Below, one piece after another: positions 33,793-41,612 of a stretch of DNA of 64,000 nt. The position numbers and the translations under genes were made by a program. Location of the stretch: NCBI GenBank assembly GCA_947168855.1, contig CAMVNO010000001.1, positions 263,077-327,076 on the forward strand, in the 5' to 3' direction. The notes beneath the pieces were generated by a model, which made no database searches, had not been told where the DNA came from, and saw nothing but the letters and a program-made list of their open reading frames with translations. The stretch's first letter is position 1. Each line of letters opens with the position of its first letter. This DNA comes from an uncultured Clostridia bacterium. GTDB taxonomy: Bacteria > Bacillota > Clostridia > Christensenellales > CAG-138.

Positions 33793-34737
33793 ATGGAAGA
33801 CAACAACTCGCAGATTCAGCAAATACAGCCCGAAGCGCAGTCCGTTCCCGCAAAAGCGCCGAAGAGAAAACGCCGCATCGGCGATCGCTCGGATGGCTAC
33901 CGCCTGCGTTCGCTGCAGCCGATGTCGAAGGTCTCTCCGTACATCATGCCCAACCGTTCCGGCGCGAGCGTGTATTTTCACGAATCGATCGAGATCACCG
34001 AGGCGGAAAACTACATCCGCAAGAAGAGAAATCAGGGACTCAAGGGCTTCGGATTGATGCATCTGCTTCTTGCCGCATACGTGCGGGTCATCTCGCAGCG
34101 CCCGGCGGCAAACCGATTCATCTCCGGTCAGCGCATCTATTCGCATGCGGACGACATCATCGTTTGCCTGACCATCAAGCGAGACATGACGCTCGATGCG
34201 GAAGAAACCATTGTCAAGGTGCATTTCTCTCCGGACGACACTGCCGACGACGTTTACGCGAAGCTCCAGAAGCTGATCGACGAAAACCGCGAGGTAAACC
34301 CCGACAGCAATTTTGACAGCACGGCAAAGATCTTCAACTATATTCCAGGTCTGATGCTTAAAAACGCCATCTGGTTTCTGAAGGTCCTCGACTATTTCGG
34401 TCTGATGCCGAAGTTCCTCGTCGAGATCAGCCCGTTCCACGGCTCCATGTTCATTACCTCGATGGGTTCTCTGGGAATTCCGCCGGTGTACCATCACCTC
34501 TACGACTTCGGAAACATTCCGGTCTTTCTCTCTTTCGGCGCTAAGTATAAGCAATTGGAGCTGAAGCCGGACGGAACGACGGCGCAGCGCAAGTACATCG
34601 ACTATAATATCGTCTGTGATGAGCGGATCTGCGACGGATTCTATCTTGCGTCGTCCTTCAAGCTTTTCAAAACATACTTCCGTAATCCGCATGTTCTGGA
34701 CGAAAAGCCGGAAACCATCCTGCACGATGTCGACTGA
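33793..34737 (+). CDS. E2/CAT-like acyltransferase-fold protein without the catalytic His
   Basis: The 314-residue protein resembles the catalytic domain of 2-oxo-acid dehydrogenase E2 subunits (chloramphenicol acetyltransferase fold) but has no lipoyl domain. Helical and strand order fits, with GLMHLLLAAYVRVI, ITSMGSLGIPP (E2 SxxGxxG region) and the end motif at 275-289. There the usual active-site DHRxxDG reads DERICDG, with Glu277 in place of His. No E1 or E3 genes are nearby. I infer a non-canonical or structural role. I chose ATG 33793 because GGGGGAAA lies upstream; the ATG at 33778 overlaps that site. Confidence 0.75.
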   Translation: MEDNNSQIQQIQPEAQSVPAKAPKRKRRIGDRSDGYRLRSLQPMSKVSPYIMPNRSGASVYFHESIEITEAENYIRKKRNQGLKGFGLMHLLLAAYVRVISQRPAANRFISGQRIYSHADDIIVCLTIKRDMTLDAEETIVKVHFSPDDTADDVYAKLQKLIDENREVNPDSNFDSTAKIFNYIPGLMLKNAIWFLKVLDYFGLMPKFLVEISPFHGSMFITSMGSLGIPPVYHHLYDFGNIPVFLSFGAKYKQLELKPDGTTAQRKYIDYNIVCDERICDGFYLASSFKLFKTYFRNPHVLDEKPETILHDVD

Positions 34738-35353
34738 TCGGAAAAAACGAAACGTACCGCATATCGTAAACACCAAGATCCTCGAGTACGGCGCCATCGG
34801 ACTCGTGATCTTGCTGTTTTTGGGATTGGCGATCTTGTATGGTCTGAAAAAACCGAAGCAGGGAGTCGACGAAGCGGATGCCGCTTCCACACCCGTGCCG
34901 ACGGCGGATTCGTCCATACGCGGCAAAAACGTGCTCGATGCGATTGAGGATTCTTCATTCTCCCTGACATATCGGCAGGATCATTATGATCTGACGAGTG
35001 CAAACGGCTCTGCGATGGAGCTTCGCATGCAGTCCGATGATCGGGGTTTACGGGAATTGTCTGTAGTCACCCTGCTCTGCCCGGACCCGGAGGGAGACTC
35101 GGAAATCGAGCGCCTGCTGCGATCGGAAAACACGAAGACAACCGAAGCCCTTCGGGAATTGTTCGATCGGATCATGCCGGTCCTCCGCCGCACCGCCGCC
35201 GACAGCGATATCATCGTGAAGCAGTGCTCGAAGGTCGTCAAAACCGGCGAGGTCTATTCCAAACACATGGGACAGTTCACCGTACGGATCCAATCCGATC
35301 CGGAAGCGATTCCGCAGTCCGTTACAATTACGTTCATTCGCGATTCCAAATAA
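34727..35353 (+). CDS. Unknown single-pass membrane protein
   Basis: I do not recognise this 208-residue protein. A basic N-terminus (to about 12) leads into a hydrophobic segment (about 21-40), a TP-containing linker and a soluble domain outside the membrane. The start at 34727 lies 11 bases inside the E2-like gene, so the two are coupled. The outer domain has mixed alpha/beta composition with no evident catalytic motif. Confidence 0.7.
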   Translation: MSTDRKKRNVPHIVNTKILEYGAIGLVILLFLGLAILYGLKKPKQGVDEADAASTPVPTADSSIRGKNVLDAIEDSSFSLTYRQDHYDLTSANGSAMELRMQSDDRGLRELSVVTLLCPDPEGDSEIERLLRSENTKTTEALRELFDRIMPVLRRTAADSDIIVKQCSKVVKTGEVYSKHMGQFTVRIQSDPEAIPQSVTITFIRDSK

Positions 35354-35357
35354 TAAA

Positions 35358-35383
35358 GCTGCCGGAAACGGCAGCCGTTTTTT
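35358..35383 (+). terminator. Terminator, ends just before the NTPase ribosome site
   Basis: Seven-bp stem GCTGCCG/CGGCAGC closed by a GAAA tetraloop, followed by T6. The ribosome site of the next gene starts three bases later, so any expression of that gene from upstream depends on read-through. Confidence 0.88.
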
Positions 35384-35393
35384 GAGGTTTTCT

Positions 35394-35915
35394 ATGCGTC
35401 ACATCCTGATCGTCGGACGCAACGGCGTCGGCAAATCCACCTTGATCCGCGCGCTGCTCGAAGCGATCCCCCTGCCGGTTTCCGGCGTCATCACACAAAA
35501 AGAACCGCCCCAAGCGGACGGATCCTGCCCCGTTTACATCCACACATACGGTATGCCGAGGCGTTACTGTGAGGAAAACCGCATCGGACTGTGCCGGGAA
35601 GGAAGCAGCATCGCGTTTCCCGAGGCGTTCGATCGGTTCGCGCAGACAATGTCGTTCCCGAAAAGCGGCGTGATCGTATTTGACGAGCTCGGCTTTCTGG
35701 AGAGCAGCGCGCCGCGCTTTACCGATGCGGTGCTTCGCACGCTCGACGATGCGCAGTTTGTCATTGCCGCCGTGCGCGACAAGCAGACGCCGTTTCTGGA
35801 TGCGGTTCGCACGCATCCGCGCGCGGACGTGTTCAGAATTGATCCGAAAAACCGTGACAGCCTGCAAAAATCGCTTATAGAGGAACTGCCCGCGCGTCTC
35901 GGCGGGCAGCTGTGA
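35394..35915 (+). CDS. THEP1-like nucleoside-triphosphatase
   Basis: The 173-residue protein has Walker A GRNGVGKST (about 8-16) and Walker B VIVFDELGFLE, the layout of the NTPase_1/THEP1 family, which hydrolyses NTPs in vitro but whose role is unknown. GAGG is six bases before ATG 35394. No promoter is evident between the terminator and the gene. Its stop codon directly abuts the stop of the convergent TtcA-like gene. Confidence 0.8.
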   Translation: MRHILIVGRNGVGKSTLIRALLEAIPLPVSGVITQKEPPQADGSCPVYIHTYGMPRRYCEENRIGLCREGSSIAFPEAFDRFAQTMSFPKSGVIVFDELGFLESSAPRFTDAVLRTLDDAQFVIAAVRDKQTPFLDAVRTHPRADVFRIDPKNRDSLQKSLIEELPARLGGQL

Positions 35916-36680
35916 TCATATTTCGTCTTCCGATCGGATATCAATTCCCATCGATTGCTTCAGCCGCATGCGGTCCCAGAGCCCGTATTTTTCCGTGTTG
36001 GTGATCGCATGCATCATCTTGACATCGGCGTCGGGTACGATGGTACAGAGATACTTGATCAGGTTCTTTGCCTCTTCCCGCTTCGTTTTGCCTGCGATGT
36101 CGCAGTTCGGCGGAAGCACCGGCAGATCCAATTGTTTCGCAACCGACAGGCAATACTTTTCCGGCACATAGATCATCGGACGGATCACGGTAATGTCGCT
36201 TCTGGACAGGTACGTGATCGGCGCAAAGGTATTCATCCTGCCTTCGTACAGCATGGACATCAGGAAGGTTTCCAGTACATCCTCGCGATTGTGTCCGAGC
36301 GCGACCTTGTTGCAGCCGCGCTGCCTTGCCGCCGTATTCAATGCGCCGCGCCTGAGTTTGGCGCACAGCGCACAGGGCGAACGTTCCGCGCGGTATTCGA
36401 AGACCACCTTGCCGATCTCCGTCGGGATCACCTCAAACGAAATACCGACCCGTTCTGCGTATTCGCGAATCGGCGCTGTGTTCTGGTATTTCAGTCCGAG
36501 ATCGAGCATGACCGCGATCACGTCGAATTTTGTATAGGAAAAGCGCTGATACAGCTTCATCGCCTGCATCAACAGCAGTGAATCCTTTCCGCCGGAGACG
36601 CCGATGCAAATCTTGTCCCCGTCTTCGATCATATGGAATTTCTCATCCGCCCGCCGGATACTGCCCAGAATACGTTTCAT
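35916..36680 (-). CDS. TtcA-type tRNA thiolation protein (PP-loop)
   Basis: The 254-residue protein has the PP-loop SGGKDS (about 35-40), the CxxC pair in SPCALCAKLRRG and another Cys in PPNCDIAGKTKRE. This is the TtcA/TuaA arrangement that holds a 4Fe-4S cluster and thiolates tRNA (2-thiocytidine 32 in enterobacteria). The exact position modified here is not certain. ATG 36680 has GAGGGA seven bases upstream; an in-frame TTG at 36698 overlaps the leader. Confidence 0.88.
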   Translation of the reverse strand: MKRILGSIRRADEKFHMIEDGDKICIGVSGGKDSLLLMQAMKLYQRFSYTKFDVIAVMLDLGLKYQNTAPIREYAERVGISFEVIPTEIGKVVFEYRAERSPCALCAKLRRGALNTAARQRGCNKVALGHNREDVLETFLMSMLYEGRMNTFAPITYLSRSDITVIRPMIYVPEKYCLSVAKQLDLPVLPPNCDIAGKTKREEAKNLIKYLCTIVPDADVKMMHAITNTEKYGLWDRMRLKQSMGIDIRSEDEI

Positions 36681-36701
36681 GTCCGATCCCTCTTTCAACG
36701 T

Positions 36702-36730
36702 ATTATACCGTAATCTGACCTTTGTGTAAA
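36702..36730 (-). promoter_or_regulatory. Promoter of the TtcA-like gene
   Basis: TTTACA (36730-36725), 17 bp, TATAAT (36707-36702). Confidence 0.8.
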
Positions 36731-36783
36731 GCGTTAACCTTGTGTTATAAATGTAAAGGATGCATGAAAAAAACGCGTAAAAG

Positions 36784-36812
36784 TTGCGGTTTCCTCCGAT
36801 CTTTGCTATACT
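36784..36812 (+). promoter_or_regulatory. Promoter of mntP
   Basis: TTGCGG (36784-36789), 17 bp, TATACT (36807-36812) with an extended TG. The leader is about 20 bases, so the manganese riboswitch often found before mntP is absent. Confidence 0.65.
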
Positions 36813-36836
36813 GATAGAAGCTGTTTGGAGGTATTT

Positions 36837-37478
36837 ATGAGCTTTACGGATATTCTGCTGATCGGCATCGGGCTTTCGATGGACGCATTTGCCGTTTCCA
36901 TGTGTCAGGGCGTTTCCATGCGGAAGCTGGATCTGCGCCGCGCTGCGCTGATTGCTCTGTTTTTCGGCGGATTCCAGGCACTGATGCCGCTTCTCGGCTT
37001 TGCGCTGGGATCGACCTTTGCCTCAGCCATTACCATCGGCCCATGGATCGCCGCCGCGCTTTTACTGATTCTCGGTATCAAAATGCTGATCGAAGGCATT
37101 CGCAACAAGGATGAGAAGCCGTCGGACGCCGGTACCGTCGGACGACTGTTTATTCTTGCGATCGCCACCAGCATCGACGCGTTTGCCGTCGGCGTTTCGT
37201 TCTCCATGCAGGAAGGGATCGTCTGGGCGGGCAGCGGTACCAGCATCTTCCTTACCATCGCGGTGATCGGATTGACGACGTTTGTTCTTTCGCTGATCGG
37301 CGTCTGGATCGGCAACCGCTTCGGTCTCAGATACCATCAGGCCGCCACGATCTTCGGCGGCGTCGTCCTGATCCTGATCGGCGTCAAAATTTTACTGGAA
37401 GCGATCGGGATCCTTCCGGATTTCCTCCGCTGTGACACGGTATCCGCCGCAGTCAATCTGCATATCATGTGTTTATGA
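36837..37478 (+). CDS. mntP: Manganese efflux pump MntP
   Basis: The 213-residue protein has six membrane segments in two repeats, each starting with the family motif (SMDAFAVS near 16 and SIDAFAVG near 114). The Asp residues in these motifs line the transport path. MntP exports Mn2+. GGAGG lies before ATG 36837. It is coupled by ATGA to a NAGPA-domain gene, which is not a usual partner. The C-terminal tail after the last helix is longer than usual. Confidence 0.93.
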   Translation: MSFTDILLIGIGLSMDAFAVSMCQGVSMRKLDLRRAALIALFFGGFQALMPLLGFALGSTFASAITIGPWIAAALLLILGIKMLIEGIRNKDEKPSDAGTVGRLFILAIATSIDAFAVGVSFSMQEGIVWAGSGTSIFLTIAVIGLTTFVLSLIGVWIGNRFGLRYHQAATIFGGVVLILIGVKILLEAIGILPDFLRCDTVSAAVNLHIMCL

Positions 37479-38515
37479 AAAAAATTTCTCTCAAAAACAT
37501 TCTCCCGGCCTGCCTGCTGGCTCTGTCATGCATTGTATTTACGGTTGTGACGGGATATGCGCTTTTTCTGAAGGAGCGTGTCGAAGGGCAGATTCCGGTT
37601 CTTCCCGAATCGTCCGAGGTGACCCGTTCCGCCGCTTTGCGTACGGCTTCTCCGCAAATGTCTTCTCCCGCGCCGACGGTCGAGCCGATCCCTGCCGTTG
37701 ACACAGCAGATGAACAGATCGTCAGCTCTCCTTTTTGGTCGGATGGGATTCTCTTTGAAAACGACACATACCGCAGTCCGACGATGTCCGTTACCGTCAA
37801 AATGATCCGCGATTCGGAGATGTTTCATAAAAACCTGATCTATTATGTCGCCGACGTACACGTTTCCGACGTCACGCAGATTCGGACGGCCAGCGCAAGC
37901 GGCAGTTTCAAAAGAATCGGATTTGATTCGATGGAAAATACATGCAAACGCGAAAACGCATTGGTTGCCATTTCCGGTGATTTCTGCCCGGGATTTTTGA
38001 TTCGCAACGGTGAAGTATATCGAAGATCGATCAAGCATAACGATATCTGCCTTCTTCTGAAAACCGGTGAAATGGTGATTATGAAGGGCAAAGAAACAAG
38101 CGTTAAGCGAATTATGGATAAGGATCCGTGGCAGACATGGGATTTCGGACCCGCGCTGATCGATGCCGACGGGAATCCTGTCCGGTCCTTTCTGCCGGGT
38201 GAAATCTCCGGCGGAAATCCGCGCAGCTGCATCGGTTATTATGAACCCGGGCATTATTGCTTTGTCATTGTCGACGGTCGGCAAAAGCAGTCCGCCGGCG
38301 TTACGCTGCGGGAGCTTGCTGTTCTGATGCATTCGCTCGGCTGCACGCAGGCATACAATCTTGACGGCGGCGCTACGGCACATTTCTTCTATCACGGCAA
38401 AGTGCGAAACAGCCCGAGCGGAGGCGGTCGCAAGGTCGGAGATATTGTTTACGTTGCTTTCGAACCGTACGGTGAGTCCCGGTTCTATTGCGGAAAGGCT
38501 GGTCTTACAAAATGA
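37475..38515 (+). CDS. NAGPA-domain phosphodiester glycosidase-like exported protein (copy 1)
   Basis: The 346-residue protein has one N-terminal membrane segment (about 11-31), a Pro/Ser-rich stretch and a phosphodiester glycosidase (NAGPA, PF09992-type) domain from about 110. Visible motifs include ALVAISGDF, IRNGEVYR, IGYYEPGHYCFVIVDGR and the family hallmark YNLDGGATA. Such domains cleave sugar-phosphodiester bonds, for example of wall or exopolysaccharide glycans. ATG 37475 overlaps the mntP stop (ATGA). Confidence 0.88.
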   Translation: MKKISLKNILPACLLALSCIVFTVVTGYALFLKERVEGQIPVLPESSEVTRSAALRTASPQMSSPAPTVEPIPAVDTADEQIVSSPFWSDGILFENDTYRSPTMSVTVKMIRDSEMFHKNLIYYVADVHVSDVTQIRTASASGSFKRIGFDSMENTCKRENALVAISGDFCPGFLIRNGEVYRRSIKHNDICLLLKTGEMVIMKGKETSVKRIMDKDPWQTWDFGPALIDADGNPVRSFLPGEISGGNPRSCIGYYEPGHYCFVIVDGRQKQSAGVTLRELAVLMHSLGCTQAYNLDGGATAHFFYHGKVRNSPSGGGRKVGDIVYVAFEPYGESRFYCGKAGLTK

Positions 38516-39594
38516 AACGAATCCTTTATATATTGCTCCCCGTGCTGCTGATTCTTCTTTGCGCATGCTTCCGGCAAACACCGCCCGAAGCTGCGGCGAC
38601 GCCTGCCCCGACTGCGGAGCCGGAGCTCATAGAGGAGGACGAGCTGATCCTGATCACGCCCGTTCCCACCGACACGCCGGAACCGCCGACGCCGACGCCG
38701 GAACCGACGCCGACACCGACGCCTTCCCCCTCACCCACGCCGGGACCGTCTCCTGAGCCGTCCGGATTGATCGGCTGGAGCGTAGGCGGCTTTGTCCCGC
38801 GGGAAGAGCAATCCTCGACCGAAACGGAGTACATCGGTGAAAATCTGCACTTTACCGTATCTGCTGTTACCGATCACGAGCTGTTCCGGCATAAGTTGAC
38901 CTACTACGTCACCGACATTTATCTGCGTGATATTCGCTGTCTGCGTACTGCGGCCGCAAAGGATTTCAAATCAAAAAACCGTGATACCGTCGCAAAAATC
39001 GCCAAGCGATCGGATGCGCTTTTAGCGATTTCCGGCGATATGTTCAACGCGCATAATCATCAGCTCGTCATTCGCAACGGCGAGGTTTACGATACCGGCA
39101 CATACGACAAATGGGAAGTTTGCTTCCTGTACCTTGACGGGACCATGGAAACGATGACGGTCGCCGCCTACAAGGCAAACGGTCCGAGCAAGGAGGTCTG
39201 GCAGGCTTGGGAGTTCGGTCCTTCCCTGCTTGATGCAGACGGTCACGCACTGGATAAGTTCCCGTCTTCAAAGGTCAATCCGGTCAATCCGCGCTGCGCG
39301 ATCGGATACTATGAACCCGGGCATTACTGCTTTGTTACCGTCGACGGACGGCAGAAGCACTCGACGGGTCTGGAACTCAGAGAGCTATCCAAACTGATGG
39401 AAATGCTCGGCTGTAAGCTTGCGTTCAATCTGGACGGCGGCGGATCCGCATCGCTTTACTGGAACGGCGGGATCTTCAGCAAGCCGTGCAACGGCGGACG
39501 CGAGATGGCGGATATCGTGTATCTGATCGATTACCTGGACGATGAACCTTCCCGGGACGTTGATCCCTCGCCGAGCGTTGATCCTTCTCTGTAA
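38512..39594 (+). CDS. NAGPA-domain lipoprotein (copy 2)
   Basis: The 360-residue protein is a lipoprotein: lipobox LLCAC near residue 20 after a hydrophobic start. A Thr/Pro-rich spacer (about 40-92) is followed by a NAGPA domain closely related to copy 1, with LLAISGDMFN, IRNGEVYD, IGYYEPGHYCFVTVDGR and FNLDGGGSASL. It overlaps copy 1 by ATGA and is clearly a tandem duplicate that has swapped its membrane anchor for a lipid anchor. A terminator follows. Confidence 0.9.
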   Translation: MKRILYILLPVLLILLCACFRQTPPEAAATPAPTAEPELIEEDELILITPVPTDTPEPPTPTPEPTPTPTPSPSPTPGPSPEPSGLIGWSVGGFVPREEQSSTETEYIGENLHFTVSAVTDHELFRHKLTYYVTDIYLRDIRCLRTAAAKDFKSKNRDTVAKIAKRSDALLAISGDMFNAHNHQLVIRNGEVYDTGTYDKWEVCFLYLDGTMETMTVAAYKANGPSKEVWQAWEFGPSLLDADGHALDKFPSSKVNPVNPRCAIGYYEPGHYCFVTVDGRQKHSTGLELRELSKLMEMLGCKLAFNLDGGGSASLYWNGGIFSKPCNGGREMADIVYLIDYLDDEPSRDVDPSPSVDPSL

Positions 39595-39606
39595 AACAAA
39601 TGCAAA

Positions 39607-39635
39607 CGGCGGTTCCGTTGGGAGCCGCCGCTTTT
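39607..39635. terminator. Terminator between convergent NAGPA and GNAT genes
   Basis: A 10-bp stem (CGGCGGTTCC with GGAGCCGCCG, one G-T pair) and 4-base loop, followed by CTTTTCTG on the plus strand and TTTGCATTTG on the minus strand. Confidence 0.75.
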
Positions 39636-39642
39636 CTGTTTA

Positions 39643-40110
39643 TTACAGTTTCATTTCCAGATAACGCCGATAGGTCGAAAACCCGACCGCTTCATAGAAC
39701 GCCAAAGCTTCCCGGTTGAACTCCCACATATTGAGCTCGATCCGTGATAAGCCCTTTTCCTTTGCGTAAGCCCGAATGAACTCGATCATCTCCGTCCCCG
39801 CGCCGGTTCTTCTGTATGCCTCATCAACGCAGAACTCGTCGATATCGAGATAATCCCGTACTTTCATAAACGGCGTTTCGGGTTTGATCATATGGTGCAG
39901 AACCGCAAACCCGCAGATCGCACCGTCCCGTTCACAGACAACGATTTTCTGCTCGGGATCATTCCGGATGGTATCAATGTGATCCGCAAGCTCTCTGGGG
40001 AATCCCGGCCTGAAGAAATCCGGTCTTCCCGCAACATGCAGATCGTTGACTTGCTTTCTGAGCTCGTTTACCCGACCCAGTTCATGATCCTCTGCAAAAC
40101 GTACCGGCAT
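39643..40110 (-). CDS. GNAT family N-acetyltransferase
   Basis: The 155-residue protein has the GNAT acetyl-CoA region VDEAYRRTGAGTEMIEFI (R/Q-x-x-G-x-G/A) near 95-112 and ends with NREALAFYEAVGFSTYRRYLEMKL, typical of the family. The acceptor substrate is unknown. Upstream lies an inverted repeat that may be an operator. Confidence 0.85.
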   Translation of the reverse strand: MPVRFAEDHELGRVNELRKQVNDLHVAGRPDFFRPGFPRELADHIDTIRNDPEQKIVVCERDGAICGFAVLHHMIKPETPFMKVRDYLDIDEFCVDEAYRRTGAGTEMIEFIRAYAKEKGLSRIELNMWEFNREALAFYEAVGFSTYRRYLEMKL

Positions 40111-40150
40111 ACCCTTTTGCTCCCCTCTGACACGATTTGCCTATTATTAT

Positions 40151-40175
40151 TGCAAAAGGCATCTCCTTTTGCAAG
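40151..40175. repeat. 10-bp inverted repeat upstream of the GNAT gene
   Basis: TTGCAAAAGG (40151-40160) and its exact complement CCTTTTGCAA (40166-40175) are separated by 5 bp, 41 bp before the GNAT ATG. The right arm contains TTGCAA, a -35 variant used elsewhere in this window. The dyad could be an operator or an RNA hairpin. Confidence 0.55.
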
Positions 40176-40232
40176 CATTTTGTCCGGGAATACGTAAGAA
40201 ATCTTCTGTCGTTGACGGCAGTCGATTCACGG

Positions 40233-40258
40233 AAAAAGGAGCTGCGCATACAGCTCCT
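40233..40258 (-). terminator. Terminator of the 36-codon gene
   Basis: An 8-bp stem AGGAGCTG/CAGCTCCT (40237-40244 with 40251-40258) and T5 on the minus strand (40237-40233), 32 bases after the small gene stop. Confidence 0.85.
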
Positions 40259-40289
40259 GTCCGTGATATGCTGCGATCAGAGATGCCGA

Positions 40290-40400
40290 TCAAAATAAAC
40301 TGCAGAGCAGAGCAGCCAGTTTCCGATAGAAAGCATACGACCGAAGATGCGAAGCTCTTTCGATCCGACGATACAATTTCTTCATTTCCATGTTATTCAT
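40290..40400 (-). CDS. Small orphan peptide gene (36 residues)
   Basis: An ATG at 40400 with a strong AAAGGAG site eight bases upstream opens a 36-residue frame. The peptide begins MNNMEMKKLYRR, is strongly basic in its first 28 residues and ends in a hydrophobic stretch LAALLCSLF with one Cys. A clean intrinsic terminator follows, and a -10-like TATACT precedes, so this looks like a complete monocistronic unit. I do not recognise it. A signalling, membrane-active or toxin-like peptide is possible, but nothing in the sequence decides this. Confidence 0.55.
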   Translation of the reverse strand: MNNMEMKKLYRRIERASHLRSYAFYRKLAALLCSLF

Positions 40401-40431
40401 CACAAAATCTCCTTTCTTGTATCTGTCTTAG

Positions 40432-40465
40432 AGTATAAAGGAGATTTATGTCAGAATTGTCAGAA
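40432..40465 (-). promoter_or_regulatory. Promoter region of the 36-codon gene with tandem TTCTGACA repeats
   Basis: On the minus strand TATACT (40437-40432) is preceded by two copies of TTCTGACA (40465-40458 and 40456-40449), 9 bp apart. No -35 fits at 17 bp. The repeats may be an activator site. Confidence 0.4.
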
Positions 40466-40654
40466 ATTTATGAAGGAAACGCCAAAAAACAGCGATAAAA
40501 GTATGAATAAGTCTTGAATAAATTATGAACAAGGTGTAAAGTATAATGGGATAATTTATGTCTATATGCATATATGACGCATATTCTATCCGTTATGTTC
40601 GATATTACGCGTATTCAGGGGTGCTGCGGTTCAATCGGCTCTAAAACCAGACAA
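40466..40654. other. AT-rich intergenic stretch
   Basis: No gene is supported here. A TATAAT at 40542-40547 faces right but has no -35 and no gene until the tRNAs. An ATATGCATAT palindrome lies near 40564. A short untranslated RNA cannot be excluded. Confidence 0.4.
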
Positions 40655-40680
40655 GAATAAAAGAGAGGCGATATCGCCTC
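40655..40680 (-). terminator. Terminator of the lipoprotein gene
   Basis: The perfect palindrome GAGGCGATATCGCCTC (40665-40680) is followed on the minus strand by TCTTTTATTCTT, 30 bases after the lipoprotein stop. Confidence 0.75.
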
Positions 40681-40709
40681 CCCGGATCACAATTCGTATG
40701 CGGTTATTT

Positions 40710-41453
40710 TCAGTCAAGCAAGGCAAGGATCGCCTTGCATTCTTTTATGGTAAGATAGCTCGGCGCATCATGTCCCCGGCGTTTTACCTGCCGGATCTGA
40801 ACCGAGCTGACGCCGTTCGTATAAGCGACTGTATCTTTGTTGTCAGAGATATAGTATGTTTCGCCGTTTTCGGTTTGTGCCTGATACTTGTCTGACAGTT
40901 CTTTGATCAGGGCGCCCTTGTCATTCGACCGGATCAGAACCTCAAGGTCGTATCCGTCGTTCTGGTACCGCGCGTCCCATTCCGTTTCACGCAGTTTGAT
41001 CTTGCCCTTGGGCGATTCCGGAGAACCGATCAGCGCAATGGCTTTGTCCATCGAAAGAACGGATTCGATCCGGAATCCGGATGCTTGACGTCCGATGACG
41101 TATCGGAAACTGCCGGTATAGCACTCGTAATACGTGTATTCGGGGTTGCCTTCGGAATCGGTTTTCTTGCTTTCACAGAGCGCATAGACGATTCCGTCCG
41201 CTTTGCGGGACTCGATCACACGCTGGGACATGCCGGTCTGCTTCTTGCTGCGCGATACCTGCAATAAGAATGTCTCACCGTTTGCCTCATAGGTTGCTGC
41301 ATATATCAGATTACTGTAGTTTACGGAGTAGCGCTCTCCGAGCTTCCAGACTCCGGATTGCTCGAGCACGCGATCCCGGGTATTTCCGCCGCAAGCTGCC
41401 AGCAAAAGGAGCAGCAGCAATGCCGCCGCTGCGCGAAAGATCCTTCGTTTCAT
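40710..41453 (-). CDS. Unknown lipoprotein
   Basis: The 247-residue protein has a basic start, a Leu-rich signal and lipobox LLAAC near residue 20. The mature part is predicted mixed alpha/beta with many Tyr; I see no known domain. ATG 41453 has GAAGG upstream; the longer frame lies across the promoter. It forms its own unit with promoter and terminator. Confidence 0.8.
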   Translation of the reverse strand: MKRRIFRAAAALLLLLLLAACGGNTRDRVLEQSGVWKLGERYSVNYSNLIYAATYEANGETFLLQVSRSKKQTGMSQRVIESRKADGIVYALCESKKTDSEGNPEYTYYECYTGSFRYVIGRQASGFRIESVLSMDKAIALIGSPESPKGKIKLRETEWDARYQNDGYDLEVLIRSNDKGALIKELSDKYQAQTENGETYYISDNKDTVAYTNGVSSVQIRQVKRRGHDAPSYLTIKECKAILALLD

Positions 41454-41484
41454 CGAAAACCTTCCTTCACAATGATGATTTTGT

Positions 41485-41513
41485 ATTATAACACGATCGA
41501 CATCAATTGTCAC
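41485..41513 (-). promoter_or_regulatory. Promoter of the lipoprotein gene
   Basis: GTGACA (41513-41508), 17 bp, TATAAT (41490-41485). Confidence 0.8.
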
Positions 41514-41572
41514 CAAAAACATCCGGATCGCAAACGGTCGAAATGATATACAGAAAAAGTTGAAAATGATAC

Positions 41573-41601
41573 TTGACAGAAACGGTCGCGTTGCCTATAA
41601 T
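41573..41601 (+). promoter_or_regulatory. Consensus promoter of the tRNA operon
   Basis: TTGACA (41573-41578), 17 bp, TATAAT (41596-41601): a perfect match in both boxes, as expected for a stable-RNA promoter. Confidence 0.92.
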
Positions 41602-41612
41602 AGAAAAGGTCC

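Noticed and set aside
36813..36836. yybP-ykoY manganese riboswitch before mntP
   Set aside because: The predicted leader is about 20 bases, far too short.
40448..40498. 16-codon plus-strand frame with a GGAG site
   Set aside because: The site is the mirrored copy of the small-gene ribosome site; spacing is short, and no terminator or promoter pair fits.
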